The notes below the pieces were generated by a model. It did not search any database. It was not told where the DNA came from and saw nothing but the letters and a program-made list of their open reading frames with translations. From contig BMSM01000034.1 in assembly GCA_014649155.1 (NCBI GenBank), forward strand, positions 1-64,000: a stretch of DNA of 64,000 nt, read 5' to 3'. This DNA is from Streptomyces griseoviridis. GTDB lineage: Bacteria; Actinomycetota; Actinomycetes; Streptomycetales; Streptomycetaceae. Within the stretch, counting starts at the first letter, position 1. Each line of letters starts with the position of its first letter. The position numbers and the translations under genes are program-made. Of this stretch, positions 19,201 through 26,520 are shown in pieces.

Positions 19201-19552
19201 CGGGCGTGGCCGCTTCCTCGCGGACCACCAGCACGGCCGCGCTGTCGCCGAGGATGTGCCGTTGCCGGTCCGGGGGGCTGAGCCGGTCCAGCGGGACGAC
19301 GGTGGCTCCGGCGCGGCGGGCGCCGAGCAGGACGCAGACCGCCTGCCAGGAGCGGGGCAGGGCGACGGCGACGGCCTGCCCGGGGCGGACGCCCAGGGCG
19401 CGCAGCCGGGTGGCGGCACGGGCGCTGAGCAGGTCGAGTCCGGCGTAGTCGAGCGTCCGGGTGCCGTGTTCGACGGCCGTCGCGCGGGGGGTGCGGCGGG
19501 CCTGGGCGAGGACGGCGGCGGCGAGCCGGCCGGAGGGTACGGGCTGGTGCAT
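10211..19552 (-). CDS. hybrid NRPS-PKS: A-PCP-C-A-PCP-KS-KR-ACP-TE
   Basis: 3113-aa megasynthase. Domains: A1 (FYTSGSTGRPKG near 155), PCP1 (NGGDSLTAM near 540), C (HHVAVDG near 726), A2 (FTSGSTGTPKG near 1196), PCP2 (GATSLDLM near 1577), a Ser/Gln-rich repeated linker (about 1630-1690), KS (ACSSS near 1850, HGTGT near 1987, GHLGAA near 2027), no AT, KR (GGTGGIG near 2540, YAAAN near 2673), ACP (GADSLTLIE near 2815) and TE (GWSFGAW near 2948, His in THYGIV). By alignment to the GrsA positions, A2 reads D-V-Q-F-V-A-H-V-V-K, close to the proline code; A1 reads D-A-F-F-L-G-A-T-F-K (hydrophobic). It would make X-Pro extended by one reduced C2 unit. ATG at 19552 overlaps the upstream stop by 1 nt (TGATG). 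Confidence 0.9.
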   Translation of the reverse strand: MHQPVPSGRLAAAVLAQARRTPRATAVEHGTRTLDYAGLDLLSARAATRLRALGVRPGQAVAVALPRSWQAVCVLLGARRAGATVVPLDRLSPPDRQRHILGDSAAVLVVREEAATPGETTADALLTPGPGPAPGEPADTGTDAPEGTPAFLFYTSGSTGRPKGVEVTDAGVLRLGAPGWIDLPPGARYACLANPAFDALSFEIWAPLLTGGTCVVLDDARVQDPRRFADTLRERRIDTLFVTAALFDAVVEKVPDCFAGAARVLIGGERLNAPLIRRWYAANPSSRTVLYNAYGPTEASTFALCHPIPRDLAGDDIPLGAPLPGTGTELRTEDGRTAGTGDVAELWLSGPALARGYRDLPAETGRAFRTAPDGTRWYRTGDLVRVDADGRVVYVGRADRQVKVRGFRIEPGEVEQRLLTHPAIRRAHVCTRRGPAGRDELIAFLVLGDDLSYDAYERHLTAVLPPYMRPHRSHLRAGLPLTPNGKVDQSALLRDAGPPWRGGTTTVPVTAAQRPVLEIAEEILDVTGLRPDDRWTPNGGDSLTAMRFRFEVLTRLGADLPQDLVMRADFAALAEAANAPGAATRTRPPVPDGGDEPDAPATSEQERLWLLHRRDPDDRSYDVPLAFRVDGTVDTAALRRALATLVTRHPALRTRLVATPDGLRQRTEAPYDPWHLLDAAPGEPWQETAARFFAHRFDLTDPRMLRAAWVPDPDGGLLLLHLHHVAVDGWSLNVLFRDLSAAHRGDRDHPAPAATPLDLARWQGVWHATDAYARRRTALLGHYDGTPRPAPALPAPETPGRPGAALLRTTLDPARRTALDRRAAQLGLTRFQLLVSAFATALHGVTGQDRPLIAAPVANRPRPEFAETVGMFANTVLLGLPVTPDDTLTAHLTAHADTVRTVLAGDEVALADVLTAPALRDRAPLFDYLFVLENTRFSDLRLDGCAVRPLWPAPLGAKAALTLSVIEHDTGFDCLWEHRDDIGADRAEAAARLFRDAVDHLTGDTGARTTVRDLIAPYRHSLPDPGRGGAAPADFTTVAEGFARQVARTPDAPAVSTGDLVLTYSALDAHADRLAGELRALVPSDPAAPAAVALYLQPSAEHIVALLAAARLNVTVVPLDPAYPPALLRHVLDQADPLCVLTTPEDLALLGTLAPPSLPRHPLTLTGTPAAPPRPAPRPHAALRPLYTLFTSGSTGTPKGVQVPDATLCNLLTWQRTEGGLGRAAVTQQFSMLSFDVSFQEIFTTLCSGGLLRLIDPAWRQDVPALLDHLESGGAERIFLPYVALQLLAEHGVRTGRYPSRLRDVVTAGEQLVCTDAVRRWFTGLSGARLFNHYGPTETHVVSGLCLDGDPARWPARPAIGRPVTHAVLRVVDEAGLPVPPGVTGELLIGGPMARRCYLGAAHDERFLDDPALGTLYRTGDRARFGTDGLLHYAGRDDGQVKLGGHRLELGQVEAALTQYPGVTGAVAVVEDGRLAVALRCRDADPDPADLAAHLARLLPAHVRVARFRRLTDLPRTPSGKADRRAALTAPGHDLRPTAARDTARTPLERRLLMLFESVTGRAVTADQRFFDAGATSLDLMRFHLRCAGEGDLPFDVPDLFEHVTVRALARFLDGRGRPDRQPFPAQGRPACADQPASSAGRQSSRTDQPASSPDRQSSRTDQPASSADRQSSPAEQHPSPADRQSSRTGRSADEPVAVIGMAVRLPGAADLAAFWELTLAGRRGIEHFPAPDGRVGARSRLDGLLAFDPGRFTISPQEARLMDPQQRHLLMTCVEALAHAGVADPAVRRVGLVASCGENTYFQHMLRDGDPDALPDAFRLALHHEKDFLATKAAYHLGLTGPALTVQSACSSSLVGTHVAAGLLRQGDADVMLVGGVLVDPGLSDGYTYRPHHIFSPDGHCRPFDADAAGTVGASGAAVVVLKPLSAARRDGDTVYAVVTGSGINNDGSDKLGYSAPSLSGQRDAIRTALARSGRDATDLGYVEAHGTGTRLGDPVEAAALRQAYGLADDARVPLSSVKSQIGHLGAAAGVTGLVRAVLAVHHGVVPPTADFTRLNPEIADGPFRVPVTAEPWPEDRPRVAAVSSFGIGGTNAHLLLEQPLPASGPTPAGAPPCLVLSGASEAAVREDARRVAAYLRSHPDAYPRVLRHLQAGRPALPHRAAAVCPDATAAVAWLGSAFPVTHPDPRPRLSAEDPHTLARAWTDGHLIDHPRGPAPAPWDFPPPAFDTAEYDFPRARQADRPAHDDRTPRPDPGPHADRAPHAHPAPRTPQTPPRPARRPERLPADQWLHQPVWARLRRARTHVPHPGTPHPTRTAVIVTTADPADPATTPPWHFLTRHYARVVTVHAGDTLTRLDDDRYVADPADPAQLTALLARIAPGPRAGTDWLHALPLTLGPGFDEADLETAQWACLDTVAALVRALADLPAAHRPRLWLLSHGAQPATGTVATPAAGLLASALQVPRQELGVTAHWADLPGPTPAEWADHLPDLLLDGTHTAVATALRDGYWWHPVTQPVTTPPTAPPAPHRSGTHLLLGGTGGIGATLAARLLARPGNRVVLVARGTALPPVLRAHRDRVTLIRADLATDDLTALAERLAPHLDGLTGIVHAAGTAGGRLLARRDTPAARRTTAAKLRGAVLTERLIAAHEPDYALYCSSMAARHGGVGQFDYAAANACLDACAHHTPPHGRTTTVRLSIGWDAWREVGMAAHPGAADARHRDHLAVALTPEDGTALFDRALDLRLPHLLVSTTALDQARHFYEPAPAPGPAPAPAPATATDGDGDRAAALTDVLLGLLGTDTLDPEDALYDLGADSLTLIELLDEIKRRYGTDIELSRLSHRVSLTEILRHLGADAAASTAVEVETWQHGTGPDVLCLVHPVGGDIQAYRPLVAALPATLTVCLIADPRLRDPGLPARSIPDRAAHYLEAVRAAFPGPGRRLRLAGWSFGAWTALSMAALAEADGHPAASLHLIDPPPPDAGARFAAYDDERLDAVFAHELTSNGAGPLTASGRAYAERLADCCRANLAAMAGHRPPRPERTPATVWLAERPAGAGLLAPAPAAPDAWTTHLPGPVTVHRLDTTHYGIVTAPHVQAVAAVLGAPEAGLRHPERP
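14534..14659. repeat. three 42-bp tandem repeats in the PCP2-KS linker
   Basis: Copies begin at 14534, 14576 and 14618, each starting GACGACTGCCGA. They differ at a few bases, and flanking partial copies exist. On the coding (minus) strand each gives a 14-residue unit of the type RQSSRTDQPASSPD. It is an in-frame, hydrophilic Ser/Gln/Asp linker between the peptidyl and ketosynthase halves of the hybrid synthetase, and should vary in copy number between strains. Confidence 0.85.
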
Positions 19553-22500
19553 CACGCCTCCCGCGCGGTCGTGGCGAGGGGCGGCGGATCGGTGGGGCCG
19601 GGGCCGTGGTGGGCGAGTTCGGCGGCGAGCAGGGCGCCGACGCGGGCGGCGTGGCCGCCTTCGAGGACCTCCCAGTGGTCGCAGTGCAGCGTCTCGACGT
19701 GGAAGTCGTTCCCGGCGCGGCGCCGCCAGAAGGCGCGCACCTCGGCGTGGGCCGGGGTGTCGTTGGCGTCGGGCACGGCTTCGACGAGGACCGTGCGGGC
19801 CGCGGTGGCGGCGGGCAGGTGGTCCCGGGCGGTCAGCCGGTTGTGGTTGTAGATGCGGTGGTACCGCTCGATCTGCGCTTCCTCGATGCCGGGGTACATG
19901 CCGTTGAACCGGACGAGTTTGTCGCGGAACTCGGCGGCGTCGACGGTGGTGACGGCCGCCCGTGCGGCGGCGTCGTCGGTGGCCTGCGTGTCGAGGAGGA
20001 CGACGCTCACGTCCCGGTGGCCGGCCTCGGCGAGCCTGCGTCCCATCTCGTGCGCGACGAGCCCGCCGTAGGACAGCCCGGTGAGGACGAGGGGGCCGGT
20101 GCCGAGGGGTTCGAGGAGGCGCAGGTACGTCTCGGCCATGGCCTCCACGGTGGGCAGCACGTCCTCCCCCGGGTTGATGCCGGGTGACTGAAGGCCGTGG
20201 AAGCCGGTTCCCTCGGGCAGGAAGGCGGCCAGCGGCAGGTAGCAGAAGACGGTGCCGCCGGCGGGGTGGACGCACACCACGCGGCCCCGGGTGCCGCCGC
20301 GGAACTCCACGAGGCTGCCGGGGGCGCGGTCGCCGTCCTCCGCGCGCAGCAGCGCGCCCAGCGCTTCGATGGTGGGGCGGAGCATGACCTCGGCCACCGG
20401 CAGCGGGCGGCCGAAGGTCTCGGAGACGCGGTGGGCCATCTTGATGGCGGACAGCGAGGTGCCGCCGATGTCGAAGAAGTTGTCGCCTATCCCGATGCCG
20501 GGGTGGACGAGGATGTCCTGCCAGATGCGGTACAGGGCGTGTTCGACGTGGTCGCGGGGGCTCGCGGTGTTGACCTGGTCCGTGGTCCGCTCGTGGACGA
20601 GGCGGAGCAGGCGGGCCCGGTCGGCCTTGCCGCTGCGGTTCAGCGGGAGGGTGTCCAGTTCGAGGACGACGGCCGGGATCATGTAGTCGGGAAGACGGCG
20701 GGCGAGGGCGGTGCGCGGGTCGTCGGCGGGGCGGCCGGAGCCGCCGGGTGTGCCTGGTGTGCCGGTGCGGCCGACGGCGGCGACCAGCCGGGGCTCTCCG
20801 GCGGTGTCGCGGTCGGCCAGGACGACGGCCTCGCGGACCCCGGGCAGCGCCATGAGCGCGGCCTCGACCTCCGCCGGTTCTATCCGGAAGCCGCGCAGCT
20901 TGACCTGGTCGTCGGCGCGGCCCGCGTAGTGGGTCACGCCGTCCGGGTCGCGGCGGGCGAGGTCGCCGGTGCGGTAGAGGCGCCGGCCCGGGGCGAACGG
21001 GTCCGGCACGAACCGTTCCTCGGTCAGGTCGGGGCGGTTCAGGTAGCCGCGGGCCAGGCTCGCACCGCCGAGGTAGACCTCGCCGACGACGCCGGGCGGG
21101 ACCGGCCGCATCCGGTCGTCGAGGAGGTGGAGGCTGGTGCCGGGCAGCGGGCGGCCGATGGGGCAGGGCCGCTCCAGCGGGCGCGGATCGTAGTGGGCGG
21201 TGCTGTACAGGGTCGCCTCGGTCGGCCCGTACCCGAAGCAGATCCGCAGGCCGGGCAGGTGCTCGGTCATCCGGTGCAGGGCGGCCTCGGTCAGTGACTC
21301 GACGCCGGTGAGCAGTTTGCGCAACGGCCATCCGGCCAGGCGGCCGGCCGGGTCCTCGTCGATCCACTTGACGTAGGCGGGCGGCAGGAACGCCTGGACG
21401 ACGCGGTGCTCGCGCATCCAGGCGAGCAGGGCCGCCGGGTCGCCGCGCAGGTCCTCGGGGACGAGGTGCAGGGTGCCGCCGGTGGTCAGGGGCAGCAGCA
21501 GTTCGTGGACGGAGGCGTCGAAGCCGATGCCCGACCAGGCGGAGCCGTGCTCGCCCGGCGCGGTGCCCATGCGGTCGTGCCAGACCGCGAAGAGGTTGAG
21601 GACGCTGCGGTGTTCGACGGCGACGCCCTTGGGCCGGCCGGTGGAGCCGGAGGTGAAGATGACATAGGCGACGCGGTCCGGGGCGCGTCCGGTGCCGGCC
21701 GGCGGGTGTTCGTCCGTGCGGCCCTCGGCCTCGGCGGTGGCCAGGTCCAGCCAGTCCGCGGGCCGCTCCCCCGCCGGACGGTCGGTGAGTACGACGGGGC
21801 AGGCGGCGTCGGTCACCATGGCGGCCAGGCGCTCGCCGGGCTGCTGCGGGTCGAGGGGGAGGTAGGCGGCGCCCGCCTTGAGGATGCCGAGGATGCCGAC
21901 GGTGAGGTCGCGGGTGCGGCGCGCGTGCAGGCCGACGACGTCGCCGGGGCGCACGGACCGGGCCGTGAGGGCGTGGGCGAGCCGGTTCGCGCGCCGGTCG
22001 AGGGTGCCGTAGTCCAGGTCGCCGTCCCGGTCTACGACGGCGGTGGCCTCGGGGTGGCGGCGGGCCCGGTCCTCGAAGAGGGAGGCGAGGCCGTCGGCGG
22101 TGCGCAGGGCGGTGGCCGTGGCGTCGGCGGGGTTGGGGGCGGCGAGGGCGGGGGCGGCGGCGCCGCGGATCACCTCGCGCAGTTCGTCCGGCGTCATCGG
22201 TTCGAGGTCGCTGATGTCGCGGTCGGGGTGGCGGGCCAGGCCGGTGAGGAGGCGGGCCAGGTAGGACGCCCAGCGGCGGGCGGTGGGTTCGTCGACGAGG
22301 GCGGTGGCGTAGTCGAGGTGTCCGGTGATCCGGCCGTCCGACTCGGTGGCCGACAGGGCGAGGTCGAACTTGGCGGGGGCGTGGTCGATGGGCAGGGGCG
22401 CGGTCTCGACGCCGGGCAGGCGCAGCAGGCCCTGCCGGTCGGGCACCCACGCCAGCATGGTCTGGAAGAGGGGGGTTCGGGAGGCGCTGCGCGGCGGGTT

Positions 22501-23598
22501 GACCAGTTCGACGATCCGCTCGAAGGGCAGGTCCTGGTGGTCGAGGGCGCCGCGCAGGGCGGTGCGGGCACGGATCAGTGCCTCGGCGCCCGTGGGGGCG
22601 CCGTCGAGGTCGACGCGGAGCGGGAGGGAGTTGACGAGGAAGCCGATCAGGGCGGCGGCGCCGGGCCCGCGGCGGCCGGCGACCGGGCTTCCGACAACGA
22701 TGTCCCGCTGCCCGGTGAGCCGGGACAGCAGCAGGGCCCAGCCGGTCAGGACGGCGACGAACAGGGTGGCGCCGTGTTCGCGGGCGAGGGTCCGCAGGGC
22801 GGCGGTGGTGTCCGCGTCGAGGGTGAAGCCGACGCGTGCGCCGCGGTAGTCCTGCTCGGCCGGACGCGGTCCCTTCGTGGGCAGGTCCAGGGCGGCGGGC
22901 ACGTCCTGGAGGGTCCGGGTCCAGTACTCCTCCTGCCGTGCGAGGCTCCCGCCGAGGACGGCCTCCCGCTGGGCGCGGGCGTGGTCGGCGTACTGCGCCG
23001 GGAGGGCGGGCAGCGGGTCGGGGGCCCCGGTCAGCGCGGCCTCGTAGAGCCGTCCGGCCTCGCGCATCATCACGTTCATCGACGCGCCGTCATAGATGCT
23101 GTGGTGGAAGGTGAGGAGCAGGGCGTGGCGGTGGTCGCCGAGGATCAGCAGGCGGCCCCGGCCGAGGGGGCCGCGTGCCAGGTCGAACGGCCGGTCCGCC
23201 TCCTGGGCTTGGCGTGCCGCCACGGCCGCGTCCGGGTCGGTCTCCTCGGTGAGGTCTTCGACGGTGAGCGCGAAGCCGGTGCCCGGTGGGTCGATGTGCT
23301 GGTCGACCCGGCCGTCCACGGCCACCAGCCGGGTGCGCAGGGCTTCATGGCGGTCGGTCAGGGCGTCGAAGGCCGCCGACAGGGCCTTCCGGTCGAGCGC
23401 GCCGGTGAGGGTGAAGGCGACGGTCTCGTTGTAGGCGACGTCCGCGCCGGGCAACTGGGCGAGGAACCACAGCCGTTGCTGGGCGAAGGAGGCGGGGGCG
23501 ACCGTAGGGGCGGACCGGACGGGGCGGGGAGGGGGCTGCACCGGCAAGGACCTGGCCTTCCTGTCGGGGTGTGACTGGGGCGCAGTGGAGAAGGGCAC
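19552..23598 (-). CDS. single-module NRPS: C-A-PCP-TE
   Basis: 1348-aa enzyme, first gene of the operon. Domains: C (FAQQRLWFLAQLPG near 38, HHSIYDG near 168, intact catalytic His), A (FTSGSTGRPKG near 650, FDASVHE, YGPTEAT, YRTGDL), PCP (DIGGTSLSAIK near 1046) and TE (GLSYGG near 1177, His in CDHWEVL). The residues aligned to the specificity pocket read D-A-H-F-L-G-G-L-Y-K, which I do not recognise. A TE on the first gene and another on the hybrid means gene order does not follow assembly order. Start is GTG 23598; GTG 23544, still upstream of the C domain, is an alternative. Confidence 0.9.
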   Translation of the reverse strand: MPFSTAPQSHPDRKARSLPVQPPPRPVRSAPTVAPASFAQQRLWFLAQLPGADVAYNETVAFTLTGALDRKALSAAFDALTDRHEALRTRLVAVDGRVDQHIDPPGTGFALTVEDLTEETDPDAAVAARQAQEADRPFDLARGPLGRGRLLILGDHRHALLLTFHHSIYDGASMNVMMREAGRLYEAALTGAPDPLPALPAQYADHARAQREAVLGGSLARQEEYWTRTLQDVPAALDLPTKGPRPAEQDYRGARVGFTLDADTTAALRTLAREHGATLFVAVLTGWALLLSRLTGQRDIVVGSPVAGRRGPGAAALIGFLVNSLPLRVDLDGAPTGAEALIRARTALRGALDHQDLPFERIVELVNPPRSASRTPLFQTMLAWVPDRQGLLRLPGVETAPLPIDHAPAKFDLALSATESDGRITGHLDYATALVDEPTARRWASYLARLLTGLARHPDRDISDLEPMTPDELREVIRGAAAPALAAPNPADATATALRTADGLASLFEDRARRHPEATAVVDRDGDLDYGTLDRRANRLAHALTARSVRPGDVVGLHARRTRDLTVGILGILKAGAAYLPLDPQQPGERLAAMVTDAACPVVLTDRPAGERPADWLDLATAEAEGRTDEHPPAGTGRAPDRVAYVIFTSGSTGRPKGVAVEHRSVLNLFAVWHDRMGTAPGEHGSAWSGIGFDASVHELLLPLTTGGTLHLVPEDLRGDPAALLAWMREHRVVQAFLPPAYVKWIDEDPAGRLAGWPLRKLLTGVESLTEAALHRMTEHLPGLRICFGYGPTEATLYSTAHYDPRPLERPCPIGRPLPGTSLHLLDDRMRPVPPGVVGEVYLGGASLARGYLNRPDLTEERFVPDPFAPGRRLYRTGDLARRDPDGVTHYAGRADDQVKLRGFRIEPAEVEAALMALPGVREAVVLADRDTAGEPRLVAAVGRTGTPGTPGGSGRPADDPRTALARRLPDYMIPAVVLELDTLPLNRSGKADRARLLRLVHERTTDQVNTASPRDHVEHALYRIWQDILVHPGIGIGDNFFDIGGTSLSAIKMAHRVSETFGRPLPVAEVMLRPTIEALGALLRAEDGDRAPGSLVEFRGGTRGRVVCVHPAGGTVFCYLPLAAFLPEGTGFHGLQSPGINPGEDVLPTVEAMAETYLRLLEPLGTGPLVLTGLSYGGLVAHEMGRRLAEAGHRDVSVVLLDTQATDDAAARAAVTTVDAAEFRDKLVRFNGMYPGIEEAQIERYHRIYNHNRLTARDHLPAATAARTVLVEAVPDANDTPAHAEVRAFWRRRAGNDFHVETLHCDHWEVLEGGHAARVGALLAAELAHHGPGPTDPPPLATTAREA

Positions 23599-23941
23599 TG
23601 TGCGGTGCCGTGGGGGAACTGCCGAGGGGGGTGGGGGAACGCCGAAGGGGTGGGGGTGTTCGGTCGGTCACGTGGTCACGTCGTCGTGGGCGTCACGTGA
23701 GGGGAGAGAGACGACCGTGACACGGCTGTGATCATCATCGGTCGGTGAAGTTCAAGTCAACACTTGACTTTGTGTGTGCCCTGGACCTACGGGAGACGCG
23801 GAGGGAAGTCCCGCTTCCCTTTCGGGCAGGGGGGCTTGACCCGTTCCGCACCGCCCGGTTGGATCACGTCGACGCGCGGCCGGAGTCACCGCTTCCGTGT
23901 CCCCCACCTGCCACGCCTCTCCGGGGCGTTCTGGAGCACAC
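23599..23941. promoter_or_regulatory. divergent promoter region of NRPS operon and glycosidase relic
   Basis: This 343-bp gap holds no gene. It contains AAGTCAA-CAC-TTGACTT (23754-23770), a perfect 7-bp-arm palindrome whose two arms each read TTGACT on one strand. On the + strand TTGACT (23764-23769) is 18 bp from TACGGG (23788-23793). On the - strand TTGACT is about 17 bp from TGATGA. Thus the palindrome overlaps the -35 boxes of both divergent units, and a protein bound there would control both. The NRPS start is about 155 bp away, so a long leader is possible. Confidence 0.55.
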
Positions 23942-25669
23942 GTGCCTGAGTCCCACCGCAAGAGGACCTGGACCCGGCGCCGCGTTCTCGGCGCCGCCGC
24001 CGGAGGCGCCGCGGCGGCGGTCGGCGCGTTCGGCGGCGCCAGGGCCGCGACGCCGCCGGACGGGACGGCCGCCGCGCGGTCCGCCTCGCCGGCTGGTGAT
24101 GTCGTCGGCAAGGTCACCGTCGGTTACCAGGGCTGGTTCGCGGCCGAGGGCGCCGGTGCCCCCGTCGACGGCTGGTGGCACTGGGCACGGGACCGGGGCA
24201 CGGCCCCCTCCCCGTCCAACACCGGCGTCAAGTGCTGGCCGGACACGCGGGAGTACACGCACACCTACCCGACCGACTACGCCGCGCTCGGCGACGGCCG
24301 GCCGGCGGCCCTGTTCTCCTCGTACGACCAGCAGACGGTGGACACGCACTTCGCGTGGATGTCCCGGTACGGGGTGGACACCACCGCTCTGCAACGGTTC
24401 GACCCGACCGGGGGCGAGGGCCCGACACGGGACGCGATGACCGAGAAGGTACGCGTCGCCGCCGAGGCGCACGGCGTCGACCGAGAAGGTACGCGTCGCC
24501 GCCGAGGCGCACGGCGTCAGGTTTCACATCATGTACGACGTGACCGGGTGGACCTCGACGCGGTCCGAGATCAAGGCGGACCGGACGGCCAAGATGCGGG
24601 CGTACACAGCGAGTCCGGCCTACGCCCGGCAGAACGGCGCGCCCGTCGTCGCCGTCTGGGGTTTCGGCTTCGATGACGACAACCACGCCTTCCCCGCCGC
24701 CGCCTGCGCCGACGTCATCGACTGGTTCAGGTCGCAGGGCTGCTACGTCATCGGGGGCGTTCCCAGGGAATGGCGCACCGGGGGCCAGGGGACGCGGGAG
24801 GGTTACCTCGACGTCTACCACGCCTTCGACATGATCTCCCCCTGGATGGTCGGGGCGATCGGCAACGCCGGGGACTCCGACCACTGCTACGAGTACGTCG
24901 ATGCCGGCGACCAGGCGGACTGCGACGCCCACGATATCGACTACCAGCCGTGTGTGCTGCCCGGTGATGTGCCGGTCCCGGGCCAGCGGGCCCACGGCGA
25001 CTTCATGTGGCGGCAGTTCTACAACATGGTCCGGGTGGGCGCGCAGGGCATCTACGTGTCGATGTTCGACGAGTTCAACGAGGGCAACCAGATCGCCAAG
25101 ACGGCCGAGACAAAGGCGTCGGTGCCCGCCGACTCCGGTTTCCTCGCCCTGGACGAGGCGGCACGGCCTGCTCGTCGGACTACTGCCTGCGGCTCACGGC
25201 CGACGGCGGACGCATGCTCGAGGGCGAGATCGCGCTGACCGCCGTACGCCCGACCCCGCCCGTGCCCGGCGCCGCCACCGGCACGGTGGTCAGCCTCAAG
25301 GCGGAGGTCAACGGCGCCTACGTCACCGCGGAGGACAGCGGCGCCGCGCCGCTCGTCGCCAACCGGTCGGCGATCGGCCCCTGGGAGCAGTTCGACCTGG
25401 TGGACGCGGGCGGCGACACGATCGCCCTGCGCGCGCACGCCAACGGCCGTTTCGTCACCGCCGGTTCCGCCCCGCTGATCGCCGACGGCACCGAGGCGGG
25501 CCGCGCCCAGTCCTTCCGGCTGGTCCGCGACACCGACGGTACGGTGAGCCTGCTCGCCGTGGCCGGCGGGCGGTACGTCACCGCGGCGGACGCCGGCGCC
25601 TCCGCGCTGATCGCCGACCGCACGGCGATCGGCCCGTGGAAGAGGTTCACCCTCACGACCGGGCCGTGA
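23942..25669 (+). pseudogene. frameshifted exported glycoside hydrolase (GH71/GH99-like) with fascin-like C-terminus
   Basis: GTG at 23942 follows GGAG by 4 nt and starts a twin-arginine signal (RTWTRRRVLGAAAGG). The catalytic part (KVTVGYQGWF, GWWHWA, ALFSSYDQQTV) continues in a second frame (HIMYDVTGWTS, VWGFGFDD, SMFDEFNEGNQI), then a third (GTACSSDYCLRL), ending in about three fascin-like repeats (VNGAYVTAED, ANGRFVTAGS, AGGRYVTAAD). Two lesions explain this: an exact 40-bp tandem duplication (24439-24478 and 24479-24518; +1) and a 1-nt loss near 25165 (DE-GTACSS expected). Translation would stop at 24676. Unless the assembly is wrong, the gene is inactive. Confidence 0.8.
24439..24518. 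repeat. exact 40-bp tandem duplication
   Basis: GACCGAGAAGGTACGCGTCG begins both copies (24439 and 24479), and the 40 bases are identical. Because 40 is not a multiple of 3, it shifts the reading frame of the glycosidase. Removing one copy restores TEKVRVAAEAHGVRFHIMYD. Confidence 0.95.
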
Positions 25670-25690
25670 CGGGAAGGGCCGGGGGGCGGG

Positions 25691-26470
25691 TCACGAACGG
25701 CTCAGGAACGGGTCGATCGCCGCCCAGGTCGCGTCCGGTGCTTCGAGGTGCGGGAGGTGTCCGGCCCCCCGGATCTCGGTGAACCGCGCGCTGGGGACCG
25801 CGTCGGCGACCGCCCGTCCGTACGCGGGGGTGACGATCCGGTCGCTCTCGCCCCACACCACGAGGGTCGGGACGTCCACCGCGCCGAGCCGTCCGAGCAG
25901 CGTCGGGTCGCTCATGCTCCGGCCCGCGACGACGGCCATGGTCCGGCCGTTCGCCTGCTGGATCGCGCGTTGCCCGTCGGTGAGCAGCGCCGGGTCCCGG
26001 TACCCGCGCTCGGGGTCGTGCCAGGCTGCCTCCGCGAGCCCGCGGGCGTCGAGGGCGAAGAAGTCGGCGGCCGGCTCCCCCTCGACGACCGCTCCGACGC
26101 CGTCGATGTCGATCACGGCCCCGATCAGTCCGGCGTACCGCTCGTCGTGCGCGGCCCGCACCGCCATCTCCAGGGCGATCCAGCCGCCGATCGAGGACCC
26201 GACCAGGACGACGTCACGCTCGCCGTGGTCGAGCAGCCGTGCGAGATAGCCGGCCGCGAGGTCGGCGACGGAGGTGAGGGAGTCGGGACGCGGTGTGCCG
26301 TCCCAGCCGGGGTGGGTCGGGGCGACGGCGTGCAGGGAGGCCGCGAGGTGTCCCACGAGAGGGGCGACGGTCTGCGGGCCTCCCCCGCCGTGCAGCACGA
26401 GCGCCGTGCGCGACGCGGGGTCGCCGGCCCGGACGACGGGGAGGTCGGCGGGGAGGGAGACGGTGTTCAT
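25691..26470 (-). CDS. alpha/beta hydrolase
   Basis: 259-aa enzyme with the complete hydrolase pattern: oxyanion loop LVLHGGGG (about residues 24-31), nucleophile elbow VGSSIGGW (about 90-97), acid in WGESDRIV (about 210) and catalytic His in GAGHLPHLE (about 238). No signal peptide, so cytosolic. AGGAGC lies 3 nt before ATG 26470. It is divergent by only 50 bp from the MarR gene at 26521, which probably represses it. Substrate unknown. Confidence 0.85.
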   Translation of the reverse strand: MNTVSLPADLPVVRAGDPASRTALVLHGGGGPQTVAPLVGHLAASLHAVAPTHPGWDGTPRPDSLTSVADLAAGYLARLLDHGERDVVLVGSSIGGWIALEMAVRAAHDERYAGLIGAVIDIDGVGAVVEGEPAADFFALDARGLAEAAWHDPERGYRDPALLTDGQRAIQQANGRTMAVVAGRSMSDPTLLGRLGAVDVPTLVVWGESDRIVTPAYGRAVADAVPSARFTEIRGAGHLPHLEAPDATWAAIDPFLSRS

Positions 26471-26520
26471 GACGCTCCTGACTCAACATGTTTATATAAG
26501 AGTGTTGATAAGCTAACACC
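26471..26520. promoter_or_regulatory. AT-rich divergent promoter/operator (hydrolase-MarR)
   Basis: Fifty bp, strikingly AT-rich for this genome (contains TTTATATAAG). It holds GTGTT-8-AACAC (26502-26519), a candidate MarR dyad. TAAGCT (26509-26514) ends 6 nt before the MarR ATG, which has no Shine-Dalgarno, consistent with a leaderless MarR mRNA. A second CAACA...TGTTG pair overlaps. Confidence 0.55.

Noticed and set aside
10211..22450. A single 4079-codon open frame across both synthetases
   Set aside because: The first ~966 codons are Arg/Pro/His-rich shadow of the upstream NRPS in another frame. The real hybrid starts at ATG 19552, where a normal adenylation domain begins.
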